From: Otatea glauca
Taxonomy: Eukaryota; Streptophyta; Magnoliopsida; Poales; Poaceae
DNA: 64,000 nt
Direction of reading: 5' to 3'
Assembly (NCBI GenBank): GCA_036346275.1
Contig: CM070720.1
Coordinates: forward strand, 6,177,278-6,241,277
Shown: piece after piece, positions 20,080 through 31,960 of the stretch
Layout of the letters: every line of letters begins with the position of its first letter
How positions within the stretch are numbered: position 1 is the stretch's first letter
Notes under the pieces: model-generated
The model's input: the letters and a program-made list of their open reading frames with translations, nothing else
The model's database searches: none
What the model was told of the DNA's origin: nothing
Translations under genes and position numbers: made by a program

Positions 20080-22119
20080 TGAAAGCATCTAGGCCCCCAA
20101 ATTTGTGTTAGTTTTGGTAATTGATGACAATTGCGTTTAAAGGACTAATATTTCCGTTGAGTATGTTGAAAATAGGTTGATCAATAAACATGTAACATGA
20201 TGAAGCACGAAAATGAAGCGAAAGAAGATCATTGCGTCAAGTTAAAGTGCAAAGGTATATAATTAAGGACCTTTTCATAACTTTTACCGATCTCGAAGTA
20301 TTGGAGAAAGATCATGTTGAATATCTAAACATGGGGTATGTGTCCGCAAAGGATACGTGAAGGATATGTTCCAACGACATATAGAAATTTCGGATATCAC
20401 GGGCCTAGTTCTTTGGGATAAGATATGCGCGGAAAGGATAATGCCATATTAGGAAGGACTCGATCATGTTCCCGTTACGAGGAAACCGACTCGAGTACGC
20501 CTGATATCTAGGGAAGTTTGGATATGCTGCGAAGATCATGCGATTATGGACTCCTTATCGTCTATGATCTGGTACTCCAAAGAGACTACAACTCGACTTG
20601 AGGCTGGGCTACTCGGACTATATAAGGCCGGGGTAGGGGTCCTCAGGACGGGACCTTCCAGATCAGATAAAAAGAAGACTTTTAGAGCTTTGGCGCAGAG
20701 CAACCAGGAGTTAACGACCTACTCTTCGTCACGCCCCAACCCTAGCTTAGCCTTAGCTTAAGTTCAATCTTCCTTGTAACTAGGGATAAACACATTGCTC
20801 TCTATTCCATCCACCATATACATATCATCCATACAGGAAGTATGGTGTTACTCCTCTAGGGGCCCGAACCTGTCTACATCGAGTTCCATCGATATTTGTG
20901 CTTGACTCTGCTAACCCGAAGGTACCCGAAAGTATAAGTTTATTGTTGATTTCTAACCTTCGATAGAACGGATTGCTATATTAGGTGCCGTACTATTAAG
21001 AGGGACTCTTAATTAAACTCGATGTGATTTTAGAGAAAATGACTCAATAAATGTTTATAAAATGATAATTTTCACTTGTAATAAAGAGAAAATTAAAGAC
21101 CTAAATCACCTCTGCCATAGCCGGCACTACCGCCCATGGTAGGGCGGTACAGCCGCTTGGTCAGTAGTACCGGCCTTAAGGATGGTAGTTATATCACAGA
21201 GAGATGTCCTTTTTTGGGTTTGCCCGGCCGGTAGTACCGACCTCAGATGGGCGGTACTATCGACCCACTGTAGTAACAACAAGTCTAACAGTGCATTTAA
21301 TCCTACAGTCGATCGTTGGACCAAAGGCCGAAGGTACTGGCCCTAGATGGGCAGTAGTGCTAGCCGCCCTAAATTTTTCAGGGGTTTGGTAGCAACGGCT
21401 AGGAATGTTGTTGAGGGCTATAAATACACCCCCTTATGCAGCATAGAGTTTTTATTCGACACCTATTGCATATTCTTGAGCTCTTGTTTGCTTCTATACT
21501 ACTCTAGTGCATTCAATTCACATTTTGTGAGTATTTGAGAGACAAATCAAGTGTGAGCATTAAATTGAGCCATTTAGACACTTGATTCACCTCAAGCGAC
21601 CATCAAAGTTTATTAATTTTGGAGGTTGCCGCCTCCTAGACAGCTTGGAGGCGAAGGAGCTAGTGACTTTCTCAAGGAGCTTGTGAGAAAGCCCAGTCTA
21701 TTGTGAAGGCCGGAGTTCGCCTACCCGTAGTGGGGAAGAACTACCAAGTGATCGAGGGAGGCTCATGTGATTGAAGCTGGTTTGAAGTGATCAAGCTTCC
21801 TCAACGTAGATAAGGGGAGTCTGGCAAGTCTTCGAGACCACAGGATAAATTATTGTGTCACTCTCTTTCTTGTGGTTTGATTTTGTCATCTTTGTGTGCA
21901 ATTTAGATTCCTAACTATTTAGTGATTTGATCTTGTCCTTAGGTTTGTATTAGTGCTTATATTAGTTTGTCGGTGCACTTAGTGAGACTTAGAGCATTTA
22001 GGTCTTAATTGTCAAAAATTGTAATTCTTGAGTAGAATTCTATTTATTACAATTAGAGCTGAAGAATTTTAAAAACCTCCTATTCACCAACCCTCTAGTC
22101 GGTTATCCTTGATACTACA
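20080..22119 (+). repeat. SIRE-type copia 5' LTR (element SIRE-2)
   Basis: It starts TGAAAGCATCTAGGCCCCC and ends CTTGATACTACA, 2.04 kb, followed by a PBS. A TATAAATA box is at 21419-21426. The end TTCACCAACCCTCTAGTCGG is typical of SIRE/Maximus LTRs in grasses. An embedded gypsy-like segment (20300-20965) makes it longer than the SIRE-1 LTR. No gene is supported in it. Confidence 0.8.
20300..20965 (+). repeat. Gypsy-type LTR-like segment embedded in the SIRE-2 LTR
   Basis: This stretch looks unlike the rest of the LTR. It has its own TATATAAGG box (20619-20626) and a GC-rich leader with CGTCACGCCCCAACCCTAGC. It then has GGTGTTACTCCTCTAGGGG and CCCGAACCTGTCTACATCG, a signature of gypsy LTR R/U5 regions (elements A and B have CCTGAACCTGT). 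The SIRE LTR seems to resume near GTGCCGTACTATTAAGAGGG at 20985. I could not find terminal bases with a matching duplication, so the edges are approximate. Confidence 0.5.
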
Positions 22120-22121
22120 AG

Positions 22122-22137
22122 TGGTATCAGAGATTGG
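22122..22137 (+). promoter_or_regulatory. SIRE-2 primer binding site
   Basis: TGGTATCAGAGATTGG, an initiator-Met type site, lies two bases after the LTR end at 22119. Confidence 0.88.
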
Positions 22138-22174
22138 ACTCTCTTTTGGGGCTTTACCACCTAGAGAGTAAAGG

Positions 22175-23549
22175 ATGGCTAGCGACCGGGTATCCATAGG
22201 AAAGGCACCGGTCTTTGATGGCACAAATTATGCATATTGGAAAATATGCATGTACGTTTATTTCAAGGCCATGAGCCCAAGCATTTAGAGAATTGTAGAT
22301 GAGGGTTTCACTACCGGATTAAACCCAACACTCATGGTTGATCAACAAGAGCGAAATTCTCATCTCAATGCTCAAACAATGAATGCTCTATTTGGAGCCT
22401 TGAACGCGGATGAGTTCAATCGAGTGAGCAACCTTGACACCGCTCATGAGATTTTGACCACCCTCTCGGAAATTCATGAGGGAATATCCTTGGTTAAGGG
22501 GGCCAAATTACATATGCTTCGGATAAAATATGAGAGTTTCATTATGTTACCGGTGAGAACATAAATGAGATGTACTCAAGGCTAAATAACATAGTGAATG
22601 AGCTCAAAGGCCTTGGGGCATTGTTAACCGATCTTGATATTGTTTATAAGATGCTTAGGGCACTTCCGGACAAGTATGAGACTTTGGTGACGTTATTTCT
22701 CAACTCACCGGAGTTGCCAAGGATGACACCCACCGGACTTCTTGGAAACCTCATCACGAATGAGCTTTACAAGAAGGACAAGGAAGAGCTCTTGGAGCAA
22801 AGCTCTTCTAAGAAGAACATCGCTTTCGATGCGAAAGCGGAGTCAAGCGATGAGCTGCTTGAAGACTCCGAAGAAGACGACACCGAGGAGGAAATGGCAC
22901 TCCTCGTTAGATGAATGAGGAGATTTATGAAGTGGCGCTTAAGCTCAAGCGCCCCTTATAAATTCAAGAAGGCACAACACTCTAGCGCCAAACGATATGC
23001 AAATATTCGGTGCTATGAGTGTGATGAGAAGGGGCACATTGCCTCTCATTGTCCAAAGAAGAAGAACTACAAAAACAAGTCGCCCAAGAAAAAGAAGGTC
23101 TTCCAAGGGAAGAAGAAGCTTTTCAAGAAGCTTCACAAGGACGGCAAAGGTGAGGCCCACATTGGAGAGTGGGATTCTGAAGAAGAGTATTTGGATTCCG
23201 ACTCCTCCAAAGATGACAAACCTTCAAAGAAGAAGGGTCTCGTCGGCGTCGCAATCAAGGAGGCTTCTTCGTCATTCGTCACTCCTCTTTGTCTCATGGC
23301 AAAAGGAGAGCATAAGGTAAAATCTAATAATGATGACGAACCGACATATGATGAGCTAACGGACATGCTTGAGGACTTAAATGAATACATAGGCAAGGAC
23401 AAGTCTAAACATAAGGCTTTGAGAAAAGGGTATCTCTCTCTCAAAGACTCTTATCTGGAGCTAAAGGAAGCTCATGAGACTCTCCTTGTCAAGGAGCATT
23501 CAAAGACTCAAAATGATATAGGCATTAGTTGCAATATTATTGATGAAAT
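22175..23549 (+). pseudogene. gag: SIRE-2 gag, truncated by an inserted LTR
   Basis: It starts at the ATG at 22175 (MASDRVSIGKAPVFDGTNYA). The copia gag core has WKICMYVYF, then a TAG at the place of a conserved Trp after MSPSI. A frameshift lies near 22560, followed by INEMYSRLNNIVNELKGLG and LPDKYETLV. A stop lies at the end of EEEMALLVR (22912). The CCHC knuckle CYECDEKGHIASHC is at about 23008-23050, followed by a Lys-rich stretch and an acidic stretch (EEEYLDSDSSKDD). The frame ends abruptly at DEIV where LTR bases TGTCGGGG begin (23550). Pol is absent. Confidence 0.85.
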
Positions 23550-23964
23550 TGTCGGGGATCAGTGACCTTTGTGCAAGTAAACACCTCTCGAGCTTGCGGT
23601 CGTATCCCACGAGTTCAAGCACCCGAGCTCGAGCTCGGGGCTAGGCGAGCTCGAGCATGCGCTTCCCGAGCTCGAGCTCTTGACCAGCGAGCTCGAGCTC
23701 GAGCAAGAGAATGAAGGCCCAGCTCAAGCTAGCAAGGTCGGGCTGGGCCAGATTTAAAGAAGCCGGCATTTACCAAGACAAATAAAGGGCTTTAAAGACG
23801 GAGTCAAGCCCAGCGTGGAGGCTACATTCTCGGGGTAGTTACCACCCGACTTTACTGCACCCAGATCCGGGTTTGACAATACGCCCCCGAATTTTTCGGT
23901 CGAAGCCGTTTATTGTAACGGTCTGTATTAGAGGTATAAAACCTTCCCCTGCATGGGAGAAAGG
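23550..23964 (+). repeat. Start of a gypsy LTR inserted in SIRE-2 gag
   Basis: TGTCGGGGATCAGTGACC begins exactly where SIRE gag homology stops; gaaat (23545-23549) would be the target duplication. It contains a cluster of GAGCTCGAGC-type palindromes (23585-23705) and a TATAAAACC box near 23936. The Tekay-type LTR at 23965 cuts it; the remainder has not been found downstream. The many GAGCTCGAG motifs resemble the composition of the 3' region of element C, so it may be the LTR of that family, which is otherwise missing. Confidence 0.55.
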
Positions 23965-26159
23965 TGTAAGGCCCCCATTTTTGATATTTAATACCAACAA
24001 TGGGTTCTCTATGCAAACTGTACTAGTCCCATGATCAGTGGCTAGTACGCACAGATTACAAATTGAGATCACATCCATACACAATAATATTACACTTGTT
24101 AAGCGTCTGAGATTACATAACAGTATTACAAGCCAAAAACAAGAAAGTAGCAGCGGAAACTTTATTTTTCTTGTAGTATGCCCATTCACCCATAGGCAAC
24201 AGACAAGGTAAGCCCTAGAAAAGATCATCATCATAACCCCCGAATCTTGAATGGTCATAATGATCATCGGATTATTCGATATCATCACCAAAAAACAACA
24301 TTGATAGAATGATTGAGTACATGGTGTACTCAGCAAGTCTCATAGTGTATCGCAAATGCAACTATGAATAAATGCAGGTCATAGCAATGGAATGGTTTCT
24401 ACAGTTATTTTTGCATTAGCAAATTGACACATAATCATATACTAGATTGCAACCGAAATTTGTAAAAGAGCATCTGTTGTAATAACAAGTATTGACAGCA
24501 TAAATTAATCATCACAACACAGTCTACCCGACTGATTCAATCCATTCCCATGTCATCCCCTGACATGAAATATATTCCAAAACACCATTTTCCCTTCAAA
24601 TCATTTTGGAAATATTAAAACTCTAACCATGAGATGACTTTACCAAGTGCCTTTAACCGTAGGCACGGCTAATTAATTAGATTTACACTCTGTAGAGGTG
24701 TACAGCTTTATCCACAAGAAATGATCTGCCATTTTTGCCAGGCCAGTTGACACTCTTCCTTTGGGGTGTCGGCATGGTGATCATGACATAACCGTTAAAT
24801 TGTTTAGACCTAGCTTTGCACCAGCCCGATGACGTTAAATCCTTGTTATGGAGAAGAAACATGACAGTGTATCCCTGTCATTAAAGGTGGTAATACAAGC
24901 AGTAATTCCCTGCGATAGAAGTTTCTTCCCATACCAAAGCGTACACCGTTATACCGATATGCATTTACCCACAACAAAATGTGGAAGCCCCTCATAAGCA
25001 AACCTAGAAAGGAATGCTCATACTATCTCCTGCCTACCAATGTGCAAAGCAAAACCTAAGCAACTTAATAGGTTAAGGCTACCCCATCCCAGCACTTGTG
25101 GTTGCACGAGAGTCTTGGCTTGAAAACAACCCATAGCTCAGTCCTTAATCCGACACGGGCAACAATCTCCCCCTACACTACGTACAAATCTAGTCCTTGC
25201 ACAACCGGCTATTGCCAATAATTACCCGCATCTAAACCATAGTTTTATTTTGAGTTTTTAGTCAAAATATCCACAATTGGCACTTAGCAATTCCAACATT
25301 TTTAAATTCCCAAGAAGCAGTTTGATTTGATCATCTACTCCATTGCTAAATGACCATGGCTAAACATGATTATTAATCGTATATACCCAATTCGACATTA
25401 TGTAATGTCTACCCCTTTTTCTATGGTTATCAAGGTTCACATATCCATACTTATCAAGGAAGTTCCATGAAATATTAGGTATATCTACCAATATTCCAAC
25501 ATAGCATTTTTATGACAAGTACGTGCATGCATAATAGCTTTGCAAACATTGAAAGTAAGTATTTGAAATAATAGGATCAAAATGGTCAATGGGGTGCTTG
25601 CCTTGCTGATCGCCGTCAGGAATAAAGTCTGAATCATCGGCGAGGTCGTCGTCTACTAACCCAGGCTCGTTGGAATCTACTCATCGATCATCAAGAATAA
25701 CATACAATAAATAGCGGACCAATATATGGGCAAAAAGAAGACAGATAGAAAATCCAAATAAAAGCTTATTCGTAGAACCATGAGTATCTATTGGTAAGAT
25801 TTTGATTCATGTTTATGTGGTTATACTGACTTTTCATTGGTGGTTACCTTTACTGCTTTTGGACTAAAAGATATCAAGTATTTCTTGCTTCATATGAAAT
25901 AATCATTTTATTTTTAACGAATTCTAGATGCTAAAATTATTTGAAGTAAAAAGATTTGTCTTATGGTGATAACATAAAATAGCATGTTGTTAAAAGGATT
26001 CAGATGCAAAGCAATGTATTTATAGACTTTTGAATTACTCATTCATCACCAAACTTCTTACTGCCATTTTATTATGGATGCATAACATACCAGGTTATGT
26101 ACTAAATCCTCATGTGCTATTTATTAGATGCATGCATGGCCTTATATAAACACATAACT

Positions 26160-26207
<48 letters not shown>

Positions 26208-27496
26208 GCATATACTTAGCACACAACCTATTTGCATAACCCATTAATTATCCACTATTTTTATCTATCCTAACATCAAACTACTATCATGCTGAAAAGT
26301 AAATATGCTTAGCACCCTCCTGAAATTATTTTCTTATTAATTTATTTATTATTATATAATCAGACTAACAATATCAGATTTTAATAGAAAAGACCGAAAA
26401 TAACTAGTTAACCAAATATTTTTATATGCATGGGTTCCTAGTATAATGAGGATACTAAAAAAATTGGTTCCATACAAATTCAACTTTATTTGCAAAGTTT
26501 CTACATTTAGTCTACTTTCATATCTACTATTCACCTTTGTACTAAAATATTTTTTCAGAATAAATTTTCAAAATATTTTTGTATATTCTGGATGCTCATG
26601 ATTTTAGGTGAATTTAAAAATTGGTTTCATCTCATTTGGATTTAAAATGCAAAAGATATTGAAGTTTGAATTTGAACTAGTTCTGAAAAACATGAAAAAT
26701 AACGAAATACGCTTTCACTGAACCGAAAACATCTTTCGTGGTGCCAGATTCTATTTAAATCCCACCGGGTCGCTAACAAGCCGGGTCTACATATCAGGGA
26801 CATGAAACAGGGTGCGCACGGCTTTGGCTCGCCACCGGCGAACTAGCTTCGGCCAGGAGGAATGGGTTACACCTATGCTTCATCATGATAGTGCGCACCT
26901 AGGGGATAGCTCAAAGGCCCTCGGCGACGACCGGAGATTGGTCGCCACCATGGCCGAGCGGCGGAGGCCATGGCAACCTACCGTGCCGGTGACAGAGGGC
27001 ATCTCCGATGGAATCGGTTCTACCTAAAGCATCTACGGGTCCTAGAGGTTCCATTTTGATCAGTAGAGAGCACAGAGGAGAGTCGAATTAGCTCACCACC
27101 ATTCGCCAGTTTTGGAGAAGAAGGGGGCTCGGTAGTGGCGGAGCTTCGGTTGAAGATCCCTGGAAATAACAGAGGGGTTTTGATTCTTGTGAGCAGGTAA
27201 TGCTATAACGAAAAGTAATTGATGAATGGTTGCTTGCATCACCTTCAATCGATCACGAACTGAAAGCTAGGGTTCTTCGGCTGATTCAGGAAAACACGAA
27301 ATTGGCAGTGGTCAGTGGAGTAGGATGGACAAGACTAGAGGGGTTTTGAAGCACGGTCTTTAGCGATCTCAATCCGATATTTATAGCCGAGGGATTCGCT
27401 ATAGATGAGCCCGTCACCTGGTGTGAACTCGGCTGAGTTTTGCAGCGCTAGAACAGGAGAAGGCATGGGCCAAATTGCGGATTTTCAGGGCGAGGA
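23965..27496 (-). repeat. Long Tekay-type gypsy LTR, start truncated
   Basis: On the plus strand it starts TGTAAGGCCCCC, the counterpart of TGTCAGGACCC of the solo LTR, with possible duplication aaagg at 23960-23964. The hairpin at 24020-24048 and a TATAAATA box on the minus strand (about 27378-27392) place it as a minus-strand LTR of about 3.5 kb. The expected start TGTAACATCCC is missing at the right; element D begins there instead. Most of it is AT-rich and without genes; the part 26770-27490 is GC-richer and would be near the promoter. A frame at 26812-27027 is not credible. Confidence 0.7.
26160..26207. repeat. (AC)n(TA)n microsatellite
   Basis: About 12 AC units run directly into about 11 TA units inside the long LTR. 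Confidence 0.97.
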
Positions 27497-30298
27497 TGTA
27501 ACATCCCAAAATTTGGGTTTTGGAATGTTGAATTCAAAAATAAACCATTTGCATTTTTCTTGAATTAATTCCATCTTAATTTGAATTTTCCATTAATGAA
27601 AGGATTTAATTTGACTAAACTATTCATCAAACTAAATATTTTCAGTTTTAGTTGGGTTCATTGTGCTCCAAGGAATTTTTCTGTATTTTTGCAGATTTTT
27701 CTGAATTTATTTGCTATTTATTTGAATTTATTTGCACTAATTCGAATTCCTGGATTTTTCTTAAATCGGAAAATGAATTTTTAATTCCAAAAATTCCCTT
27801 GGGCCGCTTTTTCCTTGCTGACCCATCTCCGCCCGCTCCGCTTCCTTCGACCGCCTCGCCTGTGCCCTCGCCAAACGCCGCGCGTAGCCCAACCAGCCCA
27901 TCTCCCTACGCAGCCGCCGCACATGCTGCAAACCCTAGCCGCTGCCGCCCTTGGAGTCCGGGTCGAACGCGACCTCCGAGATCGCTATTTAAAGCGCTGC
28001 GCCCCTCTCGAGGATCCCCTCTCTGCGTCGTCTCTGCTGCCCTCTTTCTCGCCGCCCGAGACCTTGTCCTCCGCTCGTGCGACCTCGCCGGAGTTGCGCC
28101 TTCATCCGACGCCTTCCGCCGCCTTTTTCTTCGCCACCGGTGCATCTTCGCCGTCACCGTTGGTCTCTCTGCGTTGCCCGCATCGCCTTCTCCACGGTCC
28201 ATTTTGTCTCTCGCCCGATCCGTCGCGTCTCCGCCATTGGCCGTGGCATCTTCTTCGTCTCCGGTGAGTTGCGCCGCCGCCCTCGCCGTTGCGATCCGTC
28301 GAAGAACGTCGACCATCCGATCGCGCGTGTGTGGTCTCGATCAAGCCACGTCCTTTGCCGCCGCAGCCTCGCTTTCCGCCGCCCGATCCCACGCCGTGCC
28401 GCCGATGCGCGACGCGTGGACACCTGCGTCACCCATCGCGTGTCGCCTCGTCAGCGCTGACGCCATCTGTGCATCGGGTGCACGATGAACCGGCGCAGTG
28501 CCGTGGACCGAGTCCACCAAAAGCGGGATGACATCAGCGTTGTGCAATAAACTGATTTTCCAATAGAAAAATAAATCCGGAAATTCCGATTTTCTGATTT
28601 TCAGCATTTTCTCTGAATTTAATCTTTTGGAGGCCCGTTCTCTCTCATACTAACACCAATTGAGGCGATTCAAGTTTCTAAATTTTTCTAAAATCAACCT
28701 CTACCTTCCAGAGCCATTTATTTTTAGTTTTGAGCTTTTTTGAGTCTCTTTTTGTTATTTATTTTATTCGTTGCTTCTTTTTCTGGTAGACGCTAATTCC
28801 GAGGGAGCAAACGGAGACTTTGAAGACCAAGACTCAGCATTAGATCAGCAAGGCAAGTCGTAATCGTTTGACCATATTGATCCTATGTTTGCAAAGTAAT
28901 TTGTTTTATACAGTTGCATGCTGTTTTTGTATTAATGATTATTTCATGGGAATAGCTATATACCTAGTTGTCATTATGTCACCTTGACTATTGGGATGCC
29001 ATGTATCCATTGTTAGACCTAGGTTGGGACATTACTAGTTGGACATAATCATTATACCAACATTGGGTTATCGTAGTTATGCTTAGACATGCTTAGATAT
29101 GCGTTGGGATTCATATCACATGTTGACTAATGTTAATCTTAACTTAATGAGATATTGAATTGTGGTCGTTAGCCACTGTTGTAAAATTTGTTGTACCATA
29201 GCGGGGTTTGCCATTGGTCTTGTTTGAACGAATTGTTTTCCCTCAGGCAAGTGATCGTGCAGCAAAGGGGGTGCTTTCTAGCGCATTGGGATGTGGATGT
29301 CTTGCCTGAGACAACTTAAGGACTTAATCTTGTGCGCCATTGAACTGGGCCTAACTATACTACCACAAGTCTGGTATGGGACAGACCTAGCTGATTAATT
29401 TGCAATGTCTAGCCTTGTGTACTGCCAATTGGTGGTGTGGGTTCCGGGATGGACGGGTAGATTCGCAAGGCACAAGAGGGGGCCCTAAGGGGTGAAACCT
29501 TAGCGGGCAGTACCGAGTTTAGACAGTGCATTGTAAAGGCTTTGTCATGATATCTCTGCGACACACCAAAAGAAGTGTGTTAAGATCAATTGCACATAGA
29601 GATGGTCATGTCTAGTGGGCAAAGTTGTACAACCTCTGCAGAGTGTAAAACTATTCGAATAGCTGCGTCCGCGGTCATGGACAAGCCCGGGAATTTCACA
29701 CGGGGTATAGAGTATTTCATGAAATGTCGAATGTGGGATTTTTGGGATGTGAACGGGGGAGTTCAGTGTTGTTTTGTTGTCTACCATTGATCTGACGGTT
29801 ATTTATTTATCTTTTTGTAAATATGCTTTCAATCTATTTATTGTATTTCAATTCAAGTTATTGCTTTCTGCAAATGAACCATATGGCCATCCTTGTCAAG
29901 CCGTGCATGAATATATTGAATCAATTCCCTACGGCTTGCTGAGTACTTTTTGTGCTCACGGCTATACACCTTTGTTGATCGGTAGCTGAGGAAGGATCAG
30001 GAAATGCTGAGTATCATGAGGAGGAATTCTATGAAGACTATGTGGATTAGGAAGGCGTTCCCCAGACGATTGCCTGTGGCATGAGGAATAGTTATTTGTT
30101 TCTTAAGCCCTTAAGGCATAATGGTGTAAACATTGACCATAAGGTCGTTTGCTTTATTTAATAATAATTTGCTTCTTCTTAGTTAATTCGTTGTATGAAA
30201 TGGTATTTCATCTATGTTTCCACTGTGTGCACTAGCGTGATCCTAGACTAGTGCAGTATACACAGAGGGTTTCGGATTTGCAAATCCGAGTCCTGACA
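27497..30298 (+). repeat. Element D 5' LTR
   Basis: It starts TGTAACATCCCAAAATT and ends GAGTCCTGACA, 2802 bp. A TATTTAAAG box lies at 27986-27993, within a GC-rich block (27790-28500) that is repeated in the 3' LTR. The U5 hairpin is at 30228-30255. Long frames across the GC-rich block occur on both strands and are not supported as genes because the 3' LTR copy breaks them with indels. Confidence 0.92.
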
Positions 30299-30302
30299 GA
30301 GA

Positions 30303-30320
30303 TGGTATCAGAACCATATC
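30303..30320 (+). promoter_or_regulatory. Element D primer binding site (initiator-Met type)
   Basis: TGGTATCAGAACCATATC lies four bases past the LTR. The canonical TGGTATCAGAGCC has one G to A change. Confidence 0.9.
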
Positions 30321-30874
30321 GACTGTAGGTCGCTATCCTAGTTAGCATGGTCTTCAAAATTATTTTCTAAATCAAACCAACAAATTGGTATTTAATAGTT
30401 TTCGTCTCCTCTCGTCTCATTCTTAGGTTCTTAGTCCTCACCTTTGCTGAAACATTGATTTGAAATCTAAATTGATCTTATCTCATGAAACTTCTCAAGG
30501 CCTCGAGTCTTCTGCAAGGAATCAAATCAAGGGAGACGATGAATCAAGCAATCAAAGACATATCCGAGAAGCCTACCATATAAGATAGGGTTTTTGTGCT
30601 CAGCGGTGTTTGAACATGTTTCCCCCTTTCAGTTAAGTTACGTTTAGTCCACGTATATTAGGATTTTTATTGCTTGTGTGCTGGTATGTTGTACACTTGC
30701 CCCAAGCACAGTGTTGCAACCATGCCTTTAGTCGAAAGCTTTATTTGCCTCTTTATTTTGTAGCCTTTTGGCTGTGTCCTTTTGTCCCTGGGTATTACCT
30801 TCTCCCCTAGATGATCTTACCACTTTTCTACTACTTTTCCCTCTTACCTATCAAAACCTTGTGCTGCATCTCAG
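30321..30874 (+). other. Element D leader, no extra gene
   Basis: About 550 bp between PBS and gag. The first bases parallel the leader of element E. I see no frame resembling the extra gene found in E at 14691-15439. The 30760-30870 part is pyrimidine-rich. Confidence 0.7.
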
Positions 30875-31960
30875 ATGGTTGACACTCATTCTAGAGCCGG
30901 TCGCAGTTCGCCCGTGGAGGCCAGTGCCAGTGCCAACACCAACTCCAATCCCGATGCACCACCGCCACCACCAGTAGTGACAGATCAGAACATGGGACAT
31001 TTTCTAGCAACTCAGACTCAGCTAATGAACACAATGATGCAGAACATGATGAATCAGCAGAACCAGACTGCAGTTGCCCTAGCTAATCTGTTGAACCAGT
31101 AGAACCAAGCTACTGCTGCACCTCCTGAATCTCGTCTCAAGTCCAAGCTAGCAGAATTTATGAGGACTCGTCTTCCAACTTTCTCCAACTCTTCAGAACC
31201 ATTGGACGCAGACGACTGGATTCCCTCTATTGAGAAGAAGCTCGCAATTGCTCAGTGCACCGATCGTGAGAAGGTTCTCTATGCCGCTCATCAGCTGGAG
31301 GGCACCGCCGCTAAATGGTGGGAGAACTATAGTGCTGCCCATTATGATCCTCAGACTATTACTTGGGCAGGGTTTTCCACTGCTTTCCGCCACTCTCATA
31401 TCCCTGATGGCAAGGTTGAAATGAAGAAGAATGAGTTCCGAGAGCTCAAGCAAGAAGGGATGTCCGTGAGTGAATACCTCAACAAGTTCACTCAACTCGC
31501 TCGCTACGCTCCAGAGGATGTAGCTACAGATGATGCTCGACAGAACAAGTTCAAGCGTGGACTCAATCCAGTACTAAAGGTGCAAGTCATTGGCAATGAC
31601 TATGCAGATTTTCAGCACCTTGTAGATAAAGCTATGCTTATTGAGGAATCTCGTCGTGAATTTGAAGAATCCCGTAAGAGAAAGATTATGCAGCATGGAG
31701 CCCATCAGAATCATCAGCAGAGAGTCAGAACACTTGCTCAATAGCCTGCTCGTTTCACTCCTCCAAATGCATTCAGAACACCTGCACCAGCACCTCGCCT
31801 AGCTCCTTCAGGCAATCGCAACCTTAGCACCAACAGCAATCAACCTCAGAGGACCAGTAATCCAGCTGCAGGAGTCACATGTTTCAACTGTCATGAACTT
31901 GGTCATTATGCCAACAATTGCCCAAGAAAGCAAGTTGTGACGCCGGTCCGTTTCAATTTG
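30875..31960 (+). pseudogene. gag: Element D gag with CCHC zinc knuckle
   Basis: It starts at MVDTHSRAGRSSPVEAS (30875). A low-complexity Ala/Asn/Pro stretch is followed by Met/Asn/Gln-rich MMQNMMNQQNQ. A TAG at 31100-31102 follows, in place of Gln within a Q-rich run. The retrotransposon gag core has WIPSIEKKLAIAQCTDREKV and LEGTAAKWWENY. A second TAG (31742-31744) follows LAQ. The zinc knuckle CFNCHELGHYANNCP is at about 31880-31924. Only the two stops interrupt about 350 codons. Gag forms the particle and binds element RNA. Confidence 0.87.

Noticed and set aside
22122..22137. tRNA-like matches (TGGTATCAGAG) at several places
   Set aside because: Only short matches directly after LTR ends, so they are primer binding sites. 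No cloverleaf-length tRNA gene surrounds any of them.
27481..27500. CAGGGCGAGGA before the D LTR, resembling a polypurine tract, which would make 27497-30298 a 3' LTR
   Set aside because: A PBS and gag follow the LTR on the right, and the clear tract AAGGGGGGAGG precedes the other LTR at 35458. The similarity is weak and interrupted by C.
27652..28607. Several long overlapping frames on both strands (up to 278 residues), Arg/Ser/Pro/Ala-rich, that could pass for a GC-rich host gene or CpG-island promoter
   Set aside because: The block is inside the 5' LTR of D and recurs at 35780-36500 in the 3' LTR with indels that break the frames. No domain is recognisable, and high GC lowers stop frequency on all frames.
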